DNA of 64,000 nt from Lichenibacterium ramalinae (lineage in GTDB: Bacteria; Pseudomonadota; Alphaproteobacteria; Rhizobiales; Beijerinckiaceae). The stretch is from positions 62,001-126,000 of the forward strand of contig NZ_QYBC01000014.1 of assembly GCF_004137085.1 (NCBI RefSeq). The letters are read 5' to 3'. This document shows positions 1-10,012 of the stretch, piece by piece. Position 1 is the stretch's first letter; each line of letters starts with the position of its first letter. The notes below the pieces were generated by a model that worked only from the letters and a program-made list of their open reading frames with translations, was not told where the DNA came from and searched no databases. Made by a program: the position numbers and the translations under genes.

Positions 1-14
1 CGTTCCGCGACCCG

Positions 15-117
15 CTGGAGCAGTATCGGCTTTCTCCGGGTCGCCTCGGCGGCTCCAAGCCGATGAACTGCTCTCGACTTGGAGCTGGAGCGGATTCGCC
101 GAAGGCGAAAGCGCTCT
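15..117 (+). repeat. Dispersed intergenic repeat, copy A
   Basis: A stretch of about 103 bp that aligns over its whole length with the reverse complement of 11178-11280. The shared blocks are CTGGAGCAG at the start, CTCCAAGCCGA in the middle, and GGAGCTGGAGCG followed by TTCGCCGAAGGCGAA near the end. The last block is itself a small palindrome. It lies upstream of lipA. I see no convincing gene in positions 1-208; one frame stays open to a stop at 185-187 and ends in a hydrophobic stretch, but nothing about it is gene-like enough to call. Confidence 0.75.
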
Positions 118-208
118 GGTGACGGACGTCGTCATGGCGACGCTCGGCGCCGTCGTGGTGGTGGTGGCGGCGCTTGCGGTCGCTTAGATAAGGGGTGGAG
201 GCTTCCCC

Positions 209-1186
209 ATGCTGGTGCTCGATCTTCTCAACGGCGACCCGCGCAACAGGAGTGGCGGGGCCGCCCCGCGTCACCCCGAGAAGGCGCATCGTCCGGACCA
301 GCCCGTGCTGAAGAAGCCCGACTGGATCCGCGTCAAGGCGCCGGGCTCGGCGGGCTTCGCCGAAACCCACGGCATCGTGAAGGAGCACGGGCTCGTCACG
401 GTGTGCGAGGAGGCTGGCTGCCCCAACATCGGCGAGTGCTGGACCAAGAAGCACGCCACCTTCATGATCATGGGCGACACCTGCACGCGGGCCTGCGCCT
501 TCTGCAACGTGCGCACCGGCCTGCCGGGCGCGCTCGACGCGGCCGAGCCCGACCATATCGGCGAGGCGGTGGCCAAGCTCGGCCTGCACCACGTCGTGGT
601 GACGTCGGTCGACCGCGACGACCTCGCCGACGGCGGCGCCGAGCATTTCGCCCGCACCATCCGGGCCATCCGCCGCCTCGCGCCCGGCACCACCATCGAG
701 GTGCTGACGCCGGACTTCCTGCGTAAGCCCGGGGCGCTGGAGACCGTCGTCGAGGCCCGGCCCGACGTGTTCAACCACAACCTCGAGACCGTGCCGTCGC
801 TGTATCTCTCGGTCCGCCCCGGCGCCCGCTACTTCCACTCGCTGCGGCTGCTGCAGCGCGTGAAGGACCTCGACGCCGGCATCTTCACCAAGTCGGGCAT
901 CATGGTCGGCCTGGGGGAGGAGCGCACCGAGGTGCTGCAGGTGATGGACGACATGCGCTCGGCCGAGATCGACTTCCTCACGATCGGCCAGTACCTGCAG
1001 CCGACCAGGAAGCATCACCCCGTGAAGAGCTTCGTCACGCCCGACGCCTTCAAGGCCTACGAGACCGTGGCGCTGGCCAAGGGCTTCCTCGTCGTCTCGG
1101 CTTCGCCGCTGACGCGCTCGTCCCACCACGCGGGCGACGACTTCAAGCGTCTCCAGGCGGCGCGGCGGGAGCGGGCGGCGGCCTGA
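209..1186 (+). CDS. lipA: Lipoyl synthase (radical SAM)
   Basis: This enzyme inserts two sulfur atoms into octanoyl groups on the E2 and H-protein subunits of 2-oxoacid dehydrogenases, the last step of lipoate synthesis; it is cytosolic. The 325-residue length is normal for the family. Both iron-sulfur sites are visible: the auxiliary-cluster cysteines C66, C71 and C77 ([12 protein letters not shown]) and the radical-SAM cluster C92, C96 and C99 (CTRACAFC). The C-terminal RSSHHA motif at about 303-308 supplies the serine ligand of the auxiliary cluster in the family. ATG at 209 is preceded by GGTGGAGG. The gene stands alone here; the ubiquinone-binding or lipB genes often found beside lipA are not visible. 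Confidence 0.97.
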   Translation: MLVLDLLNGDPRNRSGGAAPRHPEKAHRPDQPVLKKPDWIRVKAPGSAGFAETHGIVKEHGLVTVCEEAGCPNIGECWTKKHATFMIMGDTCTRACAFCNVRTGLPGALDAAEPDHIGEAVAKLGLHHVVVTSVDRDDLADGGAEHFARTIRAIRRLAPGTTIEVLTPDFLRKPGALETVVEARPDVFNHNLETVPSLYLSVRPGARYFHSLRLLQRVKDLDAGIFTKSGIMVGLGEERTEVLQVMDDMRSAEIDFLTIGQYLQPTRKHHPVKSFVTPDAFKAYETVALAKGFLVVSASPLTRSSHHAGDDFKRLQAARRERAAA

Positions 1187-1192
1187 GGGGGC

Positions 1193-1417
1193 GTGAGCGA
1201 ATGCCCGCTTCCGGGAAACGACGAGGCTGATCTCGACGTTTCCGGCGGGCCGTCATGTACGGGTCGGGGTCCACCACAGAACCTGAGCGGTGCCGCCGTC
1301 CGGCTCGCCGCCTGCCCGTCGACGAAGGCCTCGTCGACCGGTTCGCGCGAGATCGCCGACGTCCACCTCGGCTGGAACCGTGCCGACCTGGTCCACCGCA
1401 TCACCCGCCCCACGTGA
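1193..1417 (+). CDS. Possible 74-aa ORF after lipA, doubtful
   Basis: A GTG-started frame fills most of the 239-bp gap between lipA and the end of opgH. It contains no motif I recognise. The purine-rich stretch before the GTG is only about one base away, too close for a good ribosome binding site. The C-terminal third reads more like a protein (ADVHLGWNRADLVHRI) than the first part. It could be a decayed gene or chance coding in GC-rich DNA. Confidence 0.15.
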   Translation: MSECPLPGNDEADLDVSGGPSCTGRGPPQNLSGAAVRLAACPSTKASSTGSREIADVHLGWNRADLVHRITRPT

Positions 1418-1425
1418 CGGGTCCG

Positions 1426-3660
1426 TCACTCCCCCGCGACGGCCGCCTGCATGTCGGCGCTGGGTAGGCGGGCCACGTGGCCGATGAGGTCCCGGTCGTT
1501 GAGCACGGCCGTGCGCTCCTTGCGGTTCAGCCAGGCTTCGGCTTCCTCGACCGTGCGGGCGTCGGCCAGCTTGGCCCGGGCCATCACGGCGTCGTGGTCG
1601 ATGGTGCCGCGCTTGCGGGGCGCGGCGGCCGGCAGGTAGGCCTCGTGCAGCACGCGCAGTTCGCGGCTGGCGTGGAGCGCCGAGATGCCGTCCGTCACGT
1701 CGTATCCGGCCTGGGCGAGTTCGCGCGCCAGCACGTTGGCCCTCACGGCGATCTCGGGCGGGGTCGTCTCCTCGGGCGTGCGCAGCAGGCCGATGCGCTT
1801 GAGGAACAGGCCGATGGAGCGCTGCCCGCTCGCCCAGGACAGCGGGATGGCCAGGATCAGCCCGGCGATGGTGGGCGACATCCAGGCCACCAGCGAGGGC
1901 GCGATGAGGAAGCCCGCCACCAGCGTGATGAAGCCCAGGATCACGTGCGAGCGGTGGCGGCGCACGATGTCGCCGAGCGGGATCGAGCCGTCGTCGCGGC
2001 GTTGCGGGTTCCAGCCCGTATCGCGGCCGAGCAGGATCTGCATCACCGAGCCCGACTGGATCAGCATCATGATGGGCGCCAGCAGCGACGACATCACGAT
2101 CTCGACCAGCGTGGACACGATGAGCCCCAGCGCCCCGCCGCTGCCGCGCCGCGTGTCGCGCTGGCCGAGCGCGATGAGCAGGCCGAAGAGCTTCGGGGCC
2201 AGCAGCACCGCCATGGTGATGCCGAAGAGGTCGAGCGCGCGCTGCGCGTCGAAGCGCGGCCAGGCGGGGAAGAGGGAAAAGTCCTGCGTGAAATATTCGG
2301 GGCGGATGTAGGCGGACTGCAGCACCAGCACGATGCCGACGAGGAGCTGCGCCATCCACAGCGGCGAGGCCACGTAGCCCATGATGCCGGTGGCGAAGTG
2401 CTGCCGCGAGGCGAGGTGGAAGCCACTGGCCCACATGACGCGCGCGTGCTGCAGGTTGCCCTGGCACCAGCGCCGGTCGCGTGCCGCGAGGTCGATGAGG
2501 GAGGGCGGGCTTTCCTCGAAGGAGCCGCCCAGCACCGGCAGCATGTAGACGGCCCAGCCGGCGCGGCGGATCAGCGCCGCCTCGACGAAGTCGTGGCTGA
2601 GGATGTGGCCGCCGAGCGGCGGCCTGCCCGACAGGTGCGGCAGCCCGCAATGGTCGGCGAAGGCCTGCGTGCGGATGATGGCGTTGTGGCCCCAGTAATT
2701 GCCGTCGCGCCCCATCCACACCGACAGCCCGGCGGCGATGACGGGGCCGTGGATGCGGGCGGCGAACTGCTGCAGCCGGGCGAAGAGCGTGTTGCGGTTG
2801 ATGATGAGCGGCAGCGTCTGGATGATGCCGGCGTCGGGGTCGGCCTCCATGGCGGCCGCCAGCGTCACGATGCTGTGGGCCGTCATCAGGCTGTCGGCGT
2901 CCAGCACCACCATCTGGGGATAGGCGCCGCCCCAGCGGGTGACGAAGTCGGCGATGTTGCCGGCCTTGCGGTTCGTGTTCTTGGGGCGGTGCCGGTAATA
3001 AACCTCGGCCTTGCCGCGCAGCCGGTCCCGCAGCGCCACCAGCGCGCGTTCCTCCGCCACCCACACATCCGGGTCGGTCGTGTCGGACAGGAAGAAATAG
3101 TGGAAGTGCGCGCCGAGCCCGGTCGCGGCGACGTCCTCGCAGATGGCCTGCAGGGCACCGAAGATGCGGCTCGGCGCCTCGTTGTAGATCGGCATCACCA
3201 CGGCCGTCATGCCGCCCAGCGCCGTCGGCATGGGCGGCCGGCGCGGGGCGAAGAACACCAGCCAGGCGAAGCCCACGACGGCGCTGGCGAAGGACAGCGC
3301 GATCCAGGAGAAGTTGGCGACGAAGAGCGCCACCAGGATCCACTTCAGCAGCGTCACCTCGCCGACGTTGACGACGCGCCACATCTCCTCGATGCCGAAC
3401 CCCAGCAGGGCCGCGCCGCCGCCGAAGACGACGAGGCGGGCGAGCCAGGGGACGGAGCGGTGGATGGGGTTGGCCCAGCCGCGGCGGCTCCGGCGATCGA
3501 AGTGCCGCAGCGACTGCGTCGGCATCTCGGTCGGTCGCTCCTCCGGCATGGCCGGCACGGCGAGGATCGAATCGAGGTCCATCACGGGCCGGTCCTGCTG
3601 GGCGTCGGGCGCGGCTCGGCCCGGATCCGCGTCCATCACGCCGTCCATCGATACAGCCAT
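1426..3660 (-). CDS. opgH: Glucans biosynthesis glucosyltransferase OpgH (MdoH)
   Basis: An inner-membrane family 2 glycosyltransferase that builds the beta-glucan backbone of osmoregulated periplasmic glucans from UDP-glucose. About 744 residues with hydrophobic segments in the N-terminal third and several in the C-terminal half. The GT2 signature is complete: DTTDPD, the metal-binding VVLDADS, the catalytic-base region SHDFVEAAL and the product-site RDRRWCQGN. It lies immediately downstream of opgG in the same operon. The start is uncertain: ATG at 3660 follows a weak GAGCGAG and overlaps opgG by 25 bp, while ATG at 3636 overlaps the opgG stop as TGATG, a typical coupling arrangement. The mature protein would barely change. 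Confidence 0.95.
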   Translation of the reverse strand: MAVSMDGVMDADPGRAAPDAQQDRPVMDLDSILAVPAMPEERPTEMPTQSLRHFDRRSRRGWANPIHRSVPWLARLVVFGGGAALLGFGIEEMWRVVNVGEVTLLKWILVALFVANFSWIALSFASAVVGFAWLVFFAPRRPPMPTALGGMTAVVMPIYNEAPSRIFGALQAICEDVAATGLGAHFHYFFLSDTTDPDVWVAEERALVALRDRLRGKAEVYYRHRPKNTNRKAGNIADFVTRWGGAYPQMVVLDADSLMTAHSIVTLAAAMEADPDAGIIQTLPLIINRNTLFARLQQFAARIHGPVIAAGLSVWMGRDGNYWGHNAIIRTQAFADHCGLPHLSGRPPLGGHILSHDFVEAALIRRAGWAVYMLPVLGGSFEESPPSLIDLAARDRRWCQGNLQHARVMWASGFHLASRQHFATGIMGYVASPLWMAQLLVGIVLVLQSAYIRPEYFTQDFSLFPAWPRFDAQRALDLFGITMAVLLAPKLFGLLIALGQRDTRRGSGGALGLIVSTLVEIVMSSLLAPIMMLIQSGSVMQILLGRDTGWNPQRRDDGSIPLGDIVRRHRSHVILGFITLVAGFLIAPSLVAWMSPTIAGLILAIPLSWASGQRSIGLFLKRIGLLRTPEETTPPEIAVRANVLARELAQAGYDVTDGISALHASRELRVLHEAYLPAAAPRKRGTIDHDAVMARAKLADARTVEEAEAWLNRKERTAVLNDRDLIGHVARLPSADMQAAVAGE

Positions 3661-5201
3661 GTCTCGCTCACGGGCTTGCCGCCCAGTTCCAGCACCAGCC
3701 GCAGTTCCGACAGGGTGTCGCCGCCGAAATCCACGTCGAACAGCAGGCGGCAGGTCTTGTGTTCCCGGGACAGGAACGTCCGGGCCGGCGTCACCGCGCC
3801 CACCGAGGCGGTGAGCACGGGCTTCATGTCGACGATGCGGGCGGGGTCGGCGAACATGTCGGCGGTGAACTCGACCACGAAGCGCCGCTTCCTGCCGGTG
3901 CCGAGCCGGCCGATGCGGGTGTCGGTGACGACCGCCAGGGGCGGCCTGTCGGGCGGCGTCCAGCACCAGAACTGCCGGTAGGAGAAGGACACTTCGGCGG
4001 CGGGATCCAGCACCGCCTTCGGGCGCCAGAAGCACAGGATGTTGTCGTTGTTCTCGGTGTCGGTCGGGATCTCGACCAGTTCGACGCTGCCCTCGCCCCA
4101 ATCGTTGATGGGCTCGATCCACAGCGAGGGGCGCAGCTCCCAATGCTGCTCGTCGTCCTGCAGCAGGTCGAAGTTGCGCTGGCGCTGCAGCAGGCCGAAG
4201 CCGCGCGGGTTGGCGTCGACGAACACCGACACCTGCAGGGTCGCCGGGTTGGACACGGGGCGCCACAGCCATTCGCCGTTGCCGTTCAGGATCTGCAGGC
4301 CCGTGACGTCATAGGCGCCGAGGCGCACGTCCTCGCTGCCGCGCCGGCTGGTCGGGCCGAAGAGATACATGGCGGTCATGCCGCCGAGGCCGTAGAAATC
4401 GGCCGCGCTGCGCGAGAACAGCGTGCATTCGGTGTCCACGATGGCGATCTCGCCCGGCCGCAGCGTGAAGCGGTAGGCGCCCGTCATGCTCTCCGAATCG
4501 ACGAGGGCGTTGATCACCAGCATGTCGTTGGCGAGGGTCGGCTTCTCGATCCAGACTTCGCGGATCGCCGGGAACTCCTCGCCGCGCGGGTCGGCGGTGC
4601 GGATCATCAGGGCCCGCGCCGAGAGCCCGAAGTTCTGGCCGTTGGCCAGGGCGCGGAAGAAGCTCGCGCCCTGGAAGATGGCCGAATCGACGAGGCCCTT
4701 GCCGCTGCGGGCGTGGAGCACGCGGAAGCCCGAGAAGCCGATGTCGCCGAGGTCGGCCGGCGGCTGCACCTTGCCGAAATCGAACTGGTGGGCCGCATAG
4801 GCGAGGCGGCGCGACGTGCCGCCCTCCACGACGTTGATGGCCATGGGGGCGGTGAACAGGAACCCCCGGTGCAGCGGCTCGATGGCGAAGCCGACGTTGT
4901 CGTCGGCCCAGACGGCTGTCCCGGCCCGCGGCCGGATCGACACGTATTGGTCGTAGGGCAGGTTGGCGAAGGCGCCCGGCAGGGGCGCGGCGCCCGTCTC
5001 GTGCGGCGCCTTGGCGAGCGCCCGCGCGCGGTCGACCACGGCGGCGAAATCGAAGGCGGGGGCGGCGGGCGTCGAGCCCTGCGGCGCCGCGACCGCCGTG
5101 CCGGCCTGCGGCTGGGCGGCGGTCGATTCGGCGGCAGCCGGCGTCAAACCCGCGCCGAGCCCGGAGGCGGCCCATTTCAAGAGATCCCGGCGGAGCAGCA
5201 T
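3636..5201 (-). CDS. opgG: Periplasmic glucan biosynthesis protein, OpgG/OpgD family
   Basis: A periplasmic protein needed for processing or release of osmoregulated glucans, working with OpgH. 521 residues, the usual family length. The N-terminus reads MLLRRDLLKWAASGLGAG: a twin-arginine followed by a hydrophobic stretch and an Ala-rich end, so export by Tat is likely. That is a trait of OpgD rather than E. coli OpgG, hence the shared family name. The body matches the family (NLPYDQYVSIRP, FWRPK, YRQFWCW). It is the first gene of the opgGH operon and is divergent from glmU across about 200 bp, where the operon promoter should lie. Confidence 0.93.
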   Translation of the reverse strand: MLLRRDLLKWAASGLGAGLTPAAAESTAAQPQAGTAVAAPQGSTPAAPAFDFAAVVDRARALAKAPHETGAAPLPGAFANLPYDQYVSIRPRAGTAVWADDNVGFAIEPLHRGFLFTAPMAINVVEGGTSRRLAYAAHQFDFGKVQPPADLGDIGFSGFRVLHARSGKGLVDSAIFQGASFFRALANGQNFGLSARALMIRTADPRGEEFPAIREVWIEKPTLANDMLVINALVDSESMTGAYRFTLRPGEIAIVDTECTLFSRSAADFYGLGGMTAMYLFGPTSRRGSEDVRLGAYDVTGLQILNGNGEWLWRPVSNPATLQVSVFVDANPRGFGLLQRQRNFDLLQDDEQHWELRPSLWIEPINDWGEGSVELVEIPTDTENNDNILCFWRPKAVLDPAAEVSFSYRQFWCWTPPDRPPLAVVTDTRIGRLGTGRKRRFVVEFTADMFADPARIVDMKPVLTASVGAVTPARTFLSREHKTCRLLFDVDFGGDTLSELRLVLELGGKPVSETWLYRWTA

Positions 5202-5408
5202 CGGCCATCTGTGAGGAGAACACGGATCGAGCGCGGACGGAGCGCCGCCACCCGGCGCCGCCGGCCACGGGCCATCCTATAGCCGATATCCCGCGCCCCG
5301 CGAGGCGAATCTTCACCCTATCCCGGCCTCGGGGCGGCGGCCCCGCTTCGCCTCAATCCGCTGTTAACCTTGGGGGAAGAAGGGTCCGGCGGCGCGGAGG
5401 ACGACGAC

Positions 5409-6773
5409 ATGGTTGCGGAAGCGAGACGGTGCCTCGCGGTGGTGCTGGCGGCGGGCGAGGGAACGCGCATGCGCTCCGCCACGCCGAAGGTGCTCCACCG
5501 CCTCGCCGGGCGGAGCATGCTGGCCCACGTGCTCGCCGCGGTTGCGGAAGCGTCGGCCGAAGCCGTGGTGGTGGTGGTGGGGCCCGGCCGGGACGACGTG
5601 GCGGCGGAAGCGCGGCGCGCCTTCCCGGGCGCCGAGGTCGCCGTGCAGGCCGAGCGGCTCGGCACCGCCCATGCCGTGCTGGCGGCGCGGGACGCGATCG
5701 CCCGCGGCTACGACGACGTGCTGGTGCTCTTCGCCGACGTGCCGCTGATCGCGCCCGGGACGCTGGCCGCCATGCGGGACGGGCTGGCCGAGGGCGCCGG
5801 CCTCGTGGCGCTGGGCTTCTCGGCCGCCGACCCCACCGGCTACGGCCGCCTCCTCACCCGCGACGGCGCGCTCGTCGCCATCCGCGAACACAAGGACGCG
5901 AGCGCTGAGGAGCGGGCCGTCACGCTGTGCTTCGCCGGCCCCATGGCCTTCGACGGCGCGACCGCGCTGGACCTGCTCGGCCGCATCGGTTGCGACAACG
6001 CCCAGGGGGAGTTCTACCTCACCGAAGCCGTGGAGCTCACCCGCGCCGACGGCCGCCGCTGCCTCGCCCTGTCCTGCCCGGAGCGGGACGCCATGGGCGT
6101 CAACGACCGCGTGCAGCTCGCCGCCGCCGAGGCCGCCTTCCAGGCCCGGCTGCGCCTCGCCGCCATGCGGGCCGGCGTGACCCTGCAGGCGCCCGACACG
6201 GTGTTCCTCAGCCACGACACGGCCTTTGGGCGCGACGTGACGGTGGAGCCGCACGTGGTGTTCGGCCCCGGCGTCAGCGTCGCCGAGGGCGCCGTAATCC
6301 ATGCCTTCTCGCACCTCGAAGGCGCGCGCGTCGGCCCCCAGGCGAATGTCGGCCCCCATGCCAGGCTGAGGCCCGGCGCCGTGCTGGGGCAGGGCGCCAA
6401 GGTGGGAAATTTCGTCGAGGTCAAGAGCGCCGATATCGGCGCGGGCGCCAAGGTGAGCCACCTCAGCTACATCGGCGATGCCAGCATCGGCGCCGACGCC
6501 AACATCGGGGCCGGCACGATCACATGCAATTACGACGGTTACGGCAAGTTCCACACCGCCATCGGGGCCGGCGCCTTCATCGGCTCGAACTCGGCGCTGG
6601 TGGCGCCCGTCAGCATCGGCCGCAACGCCTATGTGGCGTCGGGTTCGACCGTCACCGAGGACGTACCCGAGGACGCCCTCGCGATCGGCCGCGCCCGCCA
6701 GACCACCAAGGCCGGGCGCGGCGCGGCGCTACGGGCGGCCCGCGCCGCCGCCAAGGCGGCGCGGCAGGGTTGA
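5409..6773 (+). CDS. glmU: Bifunctional UDP-GlcNAc pyrophosphorylase / GlcN-1-P acetyltransferase
   Basis: Makes UDP-N-acetylglucosamine for peptidoglycan and lipid A by acetylating glucosamine-1-phosphate and then uridylylating it. The start at 5409 is chosen because GGAGG lies 8 bases upstream and gives a 454-residue protein, the usual length. The N-terminal pyrophosphorylase shows [18 protein letters not shown] and the FADVPL metal region. The C-terminal half is a left-handed beta-helix of hexapeptides ([20 protein letters not shown]) typical of the acetyltransferase domain. glmS follows 136 bp downstream in the same direction, so the two ends of the GlcN-6-P to UDP-GlcNAc pathway are linked. 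Confidence 0.97.
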   Translation: MVAEARRCLAVVLAAGEGTRMRSATPKVLHRLAGRSMLAHVLAAVAEASAEAVVVVVGPGRDDVAAEARRAFPGAEVAVQAERLGTAHAVLAARDAIARGYDDVLVLFADVPLIAPGTLAAMRDGLAEGAGLVALGFSAADPTGYGRLLTRDGALVAIREHKDASAEERAVTLCFAGPMAFDGATALDLLGRIGCDNAQGEFYLTEAVELTRADGRRCLALSCPERDAMGVNDRVQLAAAEAAFQARLRLAAMRAGVTLQAPDTVFLSHDTAFGRDVTVEPHVVFGPGVSVAEGAVIHAFSHLEGARVGPQANVGPHARLRPGAVLGQGAKVGNFVEVKSADIGAGAKVSHLSYIGDASIGADANIGAGTITCNYDGYGKFHTAIGAGAFIGSNSALVAPVSIGRNAYVASGSTVTEDVPEDALAIGRARQTTKAGRGAALRAARAAAKAARQG

Positions 6774-6909
6774 GGCTCCGCCGCCGAGACGGTGCGGCGG
6801 GGCTGGGCGGGCGCGGCGCTACCGGTCGTTCACGATCGCAGCCGTTGCACTTTGCGCCGGGCCGCCTTCCGGGGGTAGACAGGTCGGCAGTGAGGCCGGA
6901 GGGTTCGAC

Positions 6910-8736
6910 ATGTGCGGCATCGTGGGGATCCTGGGCGCGGGCCCGGTGGCGGATCAGATCGTCGAGGCGCTGAAGCGGCTCGAATATCGCGGCTACGACT
7001 CGGCCGGCATCGCCACGCTCGAGGACGGCGCGCTCGAGCGCCGCCGTGCCCCGGGCAAGTTGAAGAACCTCGAAGTCCGCCTGTCGAACCAGCCGCTGCG
7101 CGGCGCCATCGGCATCGGCCATACCCGGTGGGCCACCCACGGCAAGCCGACCGAAACCAATGCCCACCCGCATGCCACCCCGCGGGTCGCCATCGTCCAC
7201 AACGGCATCATCGAGAACTTCCGCGAGTTGCGGGCGGAGCTGGCCGCCCAGGGCCACGACTTCGCGACCGAGACCGATTCCGAGGTCGTCGCCCACCTCG
7301 TCACGGCCGAGCTCGACGCCGGCAAGGCGCCGGCCGAGGCCGTGGCGGCGGCGCTGCCGCGCCTGCACGGGGCCTTCGCGCTGGCCTTCCTCTTCGCTGG
7401 CGAGACCGACCTGCTCATCGGCGCCCGGCGCGGCGCCCCGCTCGCCATGGGCTACGGCGACGGCGAGATGTATCTCGGCTCGGACGCGCTGGCGCTCGCG
7501 CCCTTCACCGACGAGATCTCCTACCTCGACGACGGCGACTGGGTGGTGCTGACGCGCCAGTCGGTGGAATTCTACGACGAGCGGAACCGCCGCGTTTCGC
7601 GGCCGAAGCAGAAGAGCCTGGCCTCGGCCTTCCTGATCGACAAGGGCAACTATCGCCACTTCATGGCGAAGGAGATCCACGAGCAGCCCGAAGTGGTGGG
7701 CCGCACGCTCGCCCATTACGCCGACCTTTCGGCCGGCCGCATCGCGCTGCCCTTCGACCTGCCCTTCGACCCCGCGGCGCTCGACCGCATCACCATCGTG
7801 GCCTGCGGCACCGCCTATATCGCGGGGCTGGCGGCCAAATACTGGTTCGAGCGCATCGCCCGCCTGCCCGTCGACATCGACGTCGCCTCCGAGTTCCGCT
7901 ACCGCGAGCCGCCCATGAGCCAGGGCGGCGTCACCCTGGTGATCTCGCAGTCGGGCGAAACGGCAGACACGCTGGCGTCGCTGCGCTACGCCAAGGCGCA
8001 GGGGCAGAAGATCGTCGGCGTCGTCAACGTCGCCTCGTCCACCATGGCGCGGGAATCGGACGTCAAGGCCCTGACGCTGGCCGGGCCCGAGATCGGCGTC
8101 GCCTCCACCAAGGCCTTCACCTGCCAGCTCGCCGTGCTGGCCTGCCTGGCCCTGGCCTTCGGCCGGGCGCGCGGCACCCTGTCGGCCGAGGCCGAGGCCC
8201 GCCACCTCGCCGAGTTCCTGGCGATCCCCGGCCTGATGGCCGAGGCGCTGAAGCACGAGAAGCAGATCGAGGGCGTGGCCCACGACATCGCCCGGGCGCG
8301 CGACGTCCTCTACCTCGGCCGCGGCACGGCCTTCCCGCTGGCGCTGGAGGGCGCCTTGAAGCTGAAGGAGCTCAGCTACATCCACGCCGAAGGCTATGCG
8401 GCGGGCGAACTCAAGCACGGCCCCATCGCGCTGGTCGACGAGGACCTCCCCGTCATCGTCATCGCGCCGCCGGACGGCGTCTTCGAGAAGACCGTGTCCA
8501 ACATGCAGGAGGTGGCGGCGCGCGGCGGCCGCATCGTGCTGATCGGCGGCGAGGGCGGGGCCGAGGCCGCCGCCTTGAAGCTCCACGCGTCGATCGTCAT
8601 GCCCGACATGGCGCCGACCTTCGCCGCCATCGTCTATGCGGTGCCGGTGCAACTCCTCGCCTACCACACGGCCGTCTTCATGGGGAAGGACGCCGACCAG
8701 CCGCGCAACCTCGCCAAATCCGTCACGGTCGAATAG
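6910..8736 (+). CDS. glmS: Glutamine-fructose-6-phosphate aminotransferase (isomerizing)
   Basis: Converts fructose-6-phosphate and glutamine into glucosamine-6-phosphate, the committed step of amino-sugar synthesis. 608 residues, nearly identical in length to E. coli GlmS. After Met removal the N-terminal Cys (CGIVGILG) is the glutaminase nucleophile, and TRWATHGKPTETNAHPH follows in the class II amidotransferase domain. Two SIS sugar-isomerase domains are recognisable (ISQSGETADTL; GVASTKAFTCQ) and the protein ends with the conserved KSVTVE. I see no glmS ribozyme in the 136-bp leader, and none is expected in this phylum. Confidence 0.97.
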   Translation: MCGIVGILGAGPVADQIVEALKRLEYRGYDSAGIATLEDGALERRRAPGKLKNLEVRLSNQPLRGAIGIGHTRWATHGKPTETNAHPHATPRVAIVHNGIIENFRELRAELAAQGHDFATETDSEVVAHLVTAELDAGKAPAEAVAAALPRLHGAFALAFLFAGETDLLIGARRGAPLAMGYGDGEMYLGSDALALAPFTDEISYLDDGDWVVLTRQSVEFYDERNRRVSRPKQKSLASAFLIDKGNYRHFMAKEIHEQPEVVGRTLAHYADLSAGRIALPFDLPFDPAALDRITIVACGTAYIAGLAAKYWFERIARLPVDIDVASEFRYREPPMSQGGVTLVISQSGETADTLASLRYAKAQGQKIVGVVNVASSTMARESDVKALTLAGPEIGVASTKAFTCQLAVLACLALAFGRARGTLSAEAEARHLAEFLAIPGLMAEALKHEKQIEGVAHDIARARDVLYLGRGTAFPLALEGALKLKELSYIHAEGYAAGELKHGPIALVDEDLPVIVIAPPDGVFEKTVSNMQEVAARGGRIVLIGGEGGAEAAALKLHASIVMPDMAPTFAAIVYAVPVQLLAYHTAVFMGKDADQPRNLAKSVTVE

Positions 8737-8750
8737 CGAGCTGTCGCTGG

Positions 8751-8788
8751 CGGTTCGGCACGCCCGGTGTCGTCGGGCGGCCGAACCG
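8751..8788 (+). terminator. Stem-loop downstream of glmS
   Basis: CGGTTCGGC at 8751-8759 pairs with GCCGAACCG at 8780-8788. An inner stem GCCCG/CGGGC extends the hairpin. It lies 15 bp after the glmS stop. There is no U-tract, so it may stabilise the 3' end or act as a GC-rich terminator. Confidence 0.45.
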
Positions 8789-8850
8789 GCTATGAACGGC
8801 GACGTCCCGGGCCGGCACCGGCGGCTTCCCGACCAACGGCATGGGGTCCT

Positions 8851-9924
8851 ATGAACTTCACCAGCGACAACATCGCGGGCGCCAGCCCCGAGATCCTGCA
8901 GGCCATCGTGGCGGGAAACGGGGGCGTCGCGGCGCCCTACGGCATGGACCCATGGACGGCGGAGGCGGAGGCGCGGCTGTCGGACGTGTTCGAGCGCGAC
9001 GTGGCCGCCGTGCTCGTCGCCACCGGGACGGGCAGCAACGCCCTGGCGCTGGCGGCGCTGGCGCCCCCCGGCACGGCCGTGTTCTGCCACCTCGAGGCCC
9101 ACGTCATCGAGGACGAGTGCGGCGCGCCCGAGTTCTTCACCGGTGGCGGCAAGCTGGTCGGCATCCCGGGCGAGGGCGGCAAGATCACGCCGGACGGGTT
9201 CGAAGCCGCGCTGGCCCGCTTCCCGCGCGGCATCGTCCGGCAGGTGCAGCCCGCGGCCCTGTCGCTGTCGCAGGTGACGGAGGCCGGCACGCTCTACACG
9301 CCCGACGAGATCCGCGCGCTCTGCGACATGGCCCACGCGGCCGGCGTCGCCGTGCACATGGACGGCGCCCGCTTCGCCAATGCCGTGGCGGCGCTGGACG
9401 TGGCCCCGGCCGACATCACCTGGCGCGCCGGCGTCGACGTGCTGTCCTTCGGCGCCACCAAGAACGGCGCCATCGCCTGCGAAGCCATCACGTTCTTCGA
9501 CCCCGCCCGGGCCGGCGACATGCTGTTCCGGCGCAAGCGGGGCGGCCACACCGTGTCCAAGGGGCGCTTCCTCGGCACCCAGATGGCGGCCTTCCTGACG
9601 GACGGGCACTGGCTCGACCTGGCCCGCCACGCCAACCGGGCGGCGCGGCGCCTCGCCGACGGGCTCGCCGCCGTGCCGGGGGTCCGCATGCCCTGGCCCG
9701 TGCAGGCCAACGAGATCTTCCCGATCCTGCCCGCCGCGGTCGACGATGCGCTGAAGGCCGCGGGCGGGCGCTACTATCCCTGGACCACGCGCTCGCTCGC
9801 CGCGCAGGACGCGCCCGGCGCCGGGGAGCGCATGGTGCGGCTGATCTGCGCCTTCGACACGGCGGACGAGGCCGTCGACGAATTCGTCGCCGTCGCCGCC
9901 CGTGCAGGTGCGGTTCAGGCTTGA
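8851..9924 (+). CDS. ltaE: Low-specificity threonine aldolase
   Basis: A PLP-dependent enzyme cleaving threonine and allo-threonine to glycine and acetaldehyde. 357 residues. FTSDN at the N-terminus and HMDGARFANA at 169-178 are family signatures, and the Schiff-base lysine is K204 in SFGATKNGA. The start at 8851 is preceded by GGGGTC and gives the usual N-terminus. Stereospecificity (L or low) cannot be told from sequence alone. It appears monocistronic, about 115 bp after glmS and a hairpin. Confidence 0.9.
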   Translation: MNFTSDNIAGASPEILQAIVAGNGGVAAPYGMDPWTAEAEARLSDVFERDVAAVLVATGTGSNALALAALAPPGTAVFCHLEAHVIEDECGAPEFFTGGGKLVGIPGEGGKITPDGFEAALARFPRGIVRQVQPAALSLSQVTEAGTLYTPDEIRALCDMAHAAGVAVHMDGARFANAVAALDVAPADITWRAGVDVLSFGATKNGAIACEAITFFDPARAGDMLFRRKRGGHTVSKGRFLGTQMAAFLTDGHWLDLARHANRAARRLADGLAAVPGVRMPWPVQANEIFPILPAAVDDALKAAGGRYYPWTTRSLAAQDAPGAGERMVRLICAFDTADEAVDEFVAVAARAGAVQA

Positions 9925-10012
9925 CGCCCTATCTGAAAGGGTATCGCAGCCTCGCCGCATTGCCCGGGCATGGTCCCGGGTCATGTCGCCGGCGTCGCAG
10001 GGAGTCGCAACC

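Noticed and set aside
79-726. Arg/Gly-rich open frame overlapping the start of lipA
   Set aside because: Low-complexity composition and overlap with the well-supported lipA in another frame; an effect of high GC.
1477-3981. 834-codon open frame on the plus strand opposite opgH
   Set aside because: His/Gln/Asp/Gly-biased translation without any motif, antisense to a complete conserved gene.
6774-6909. A glmS ribozyme or other riboswitch before glmS
   Set aside because: The leader is short and shows only a GC-rich hairpin; no ribozyme core elements are visible.
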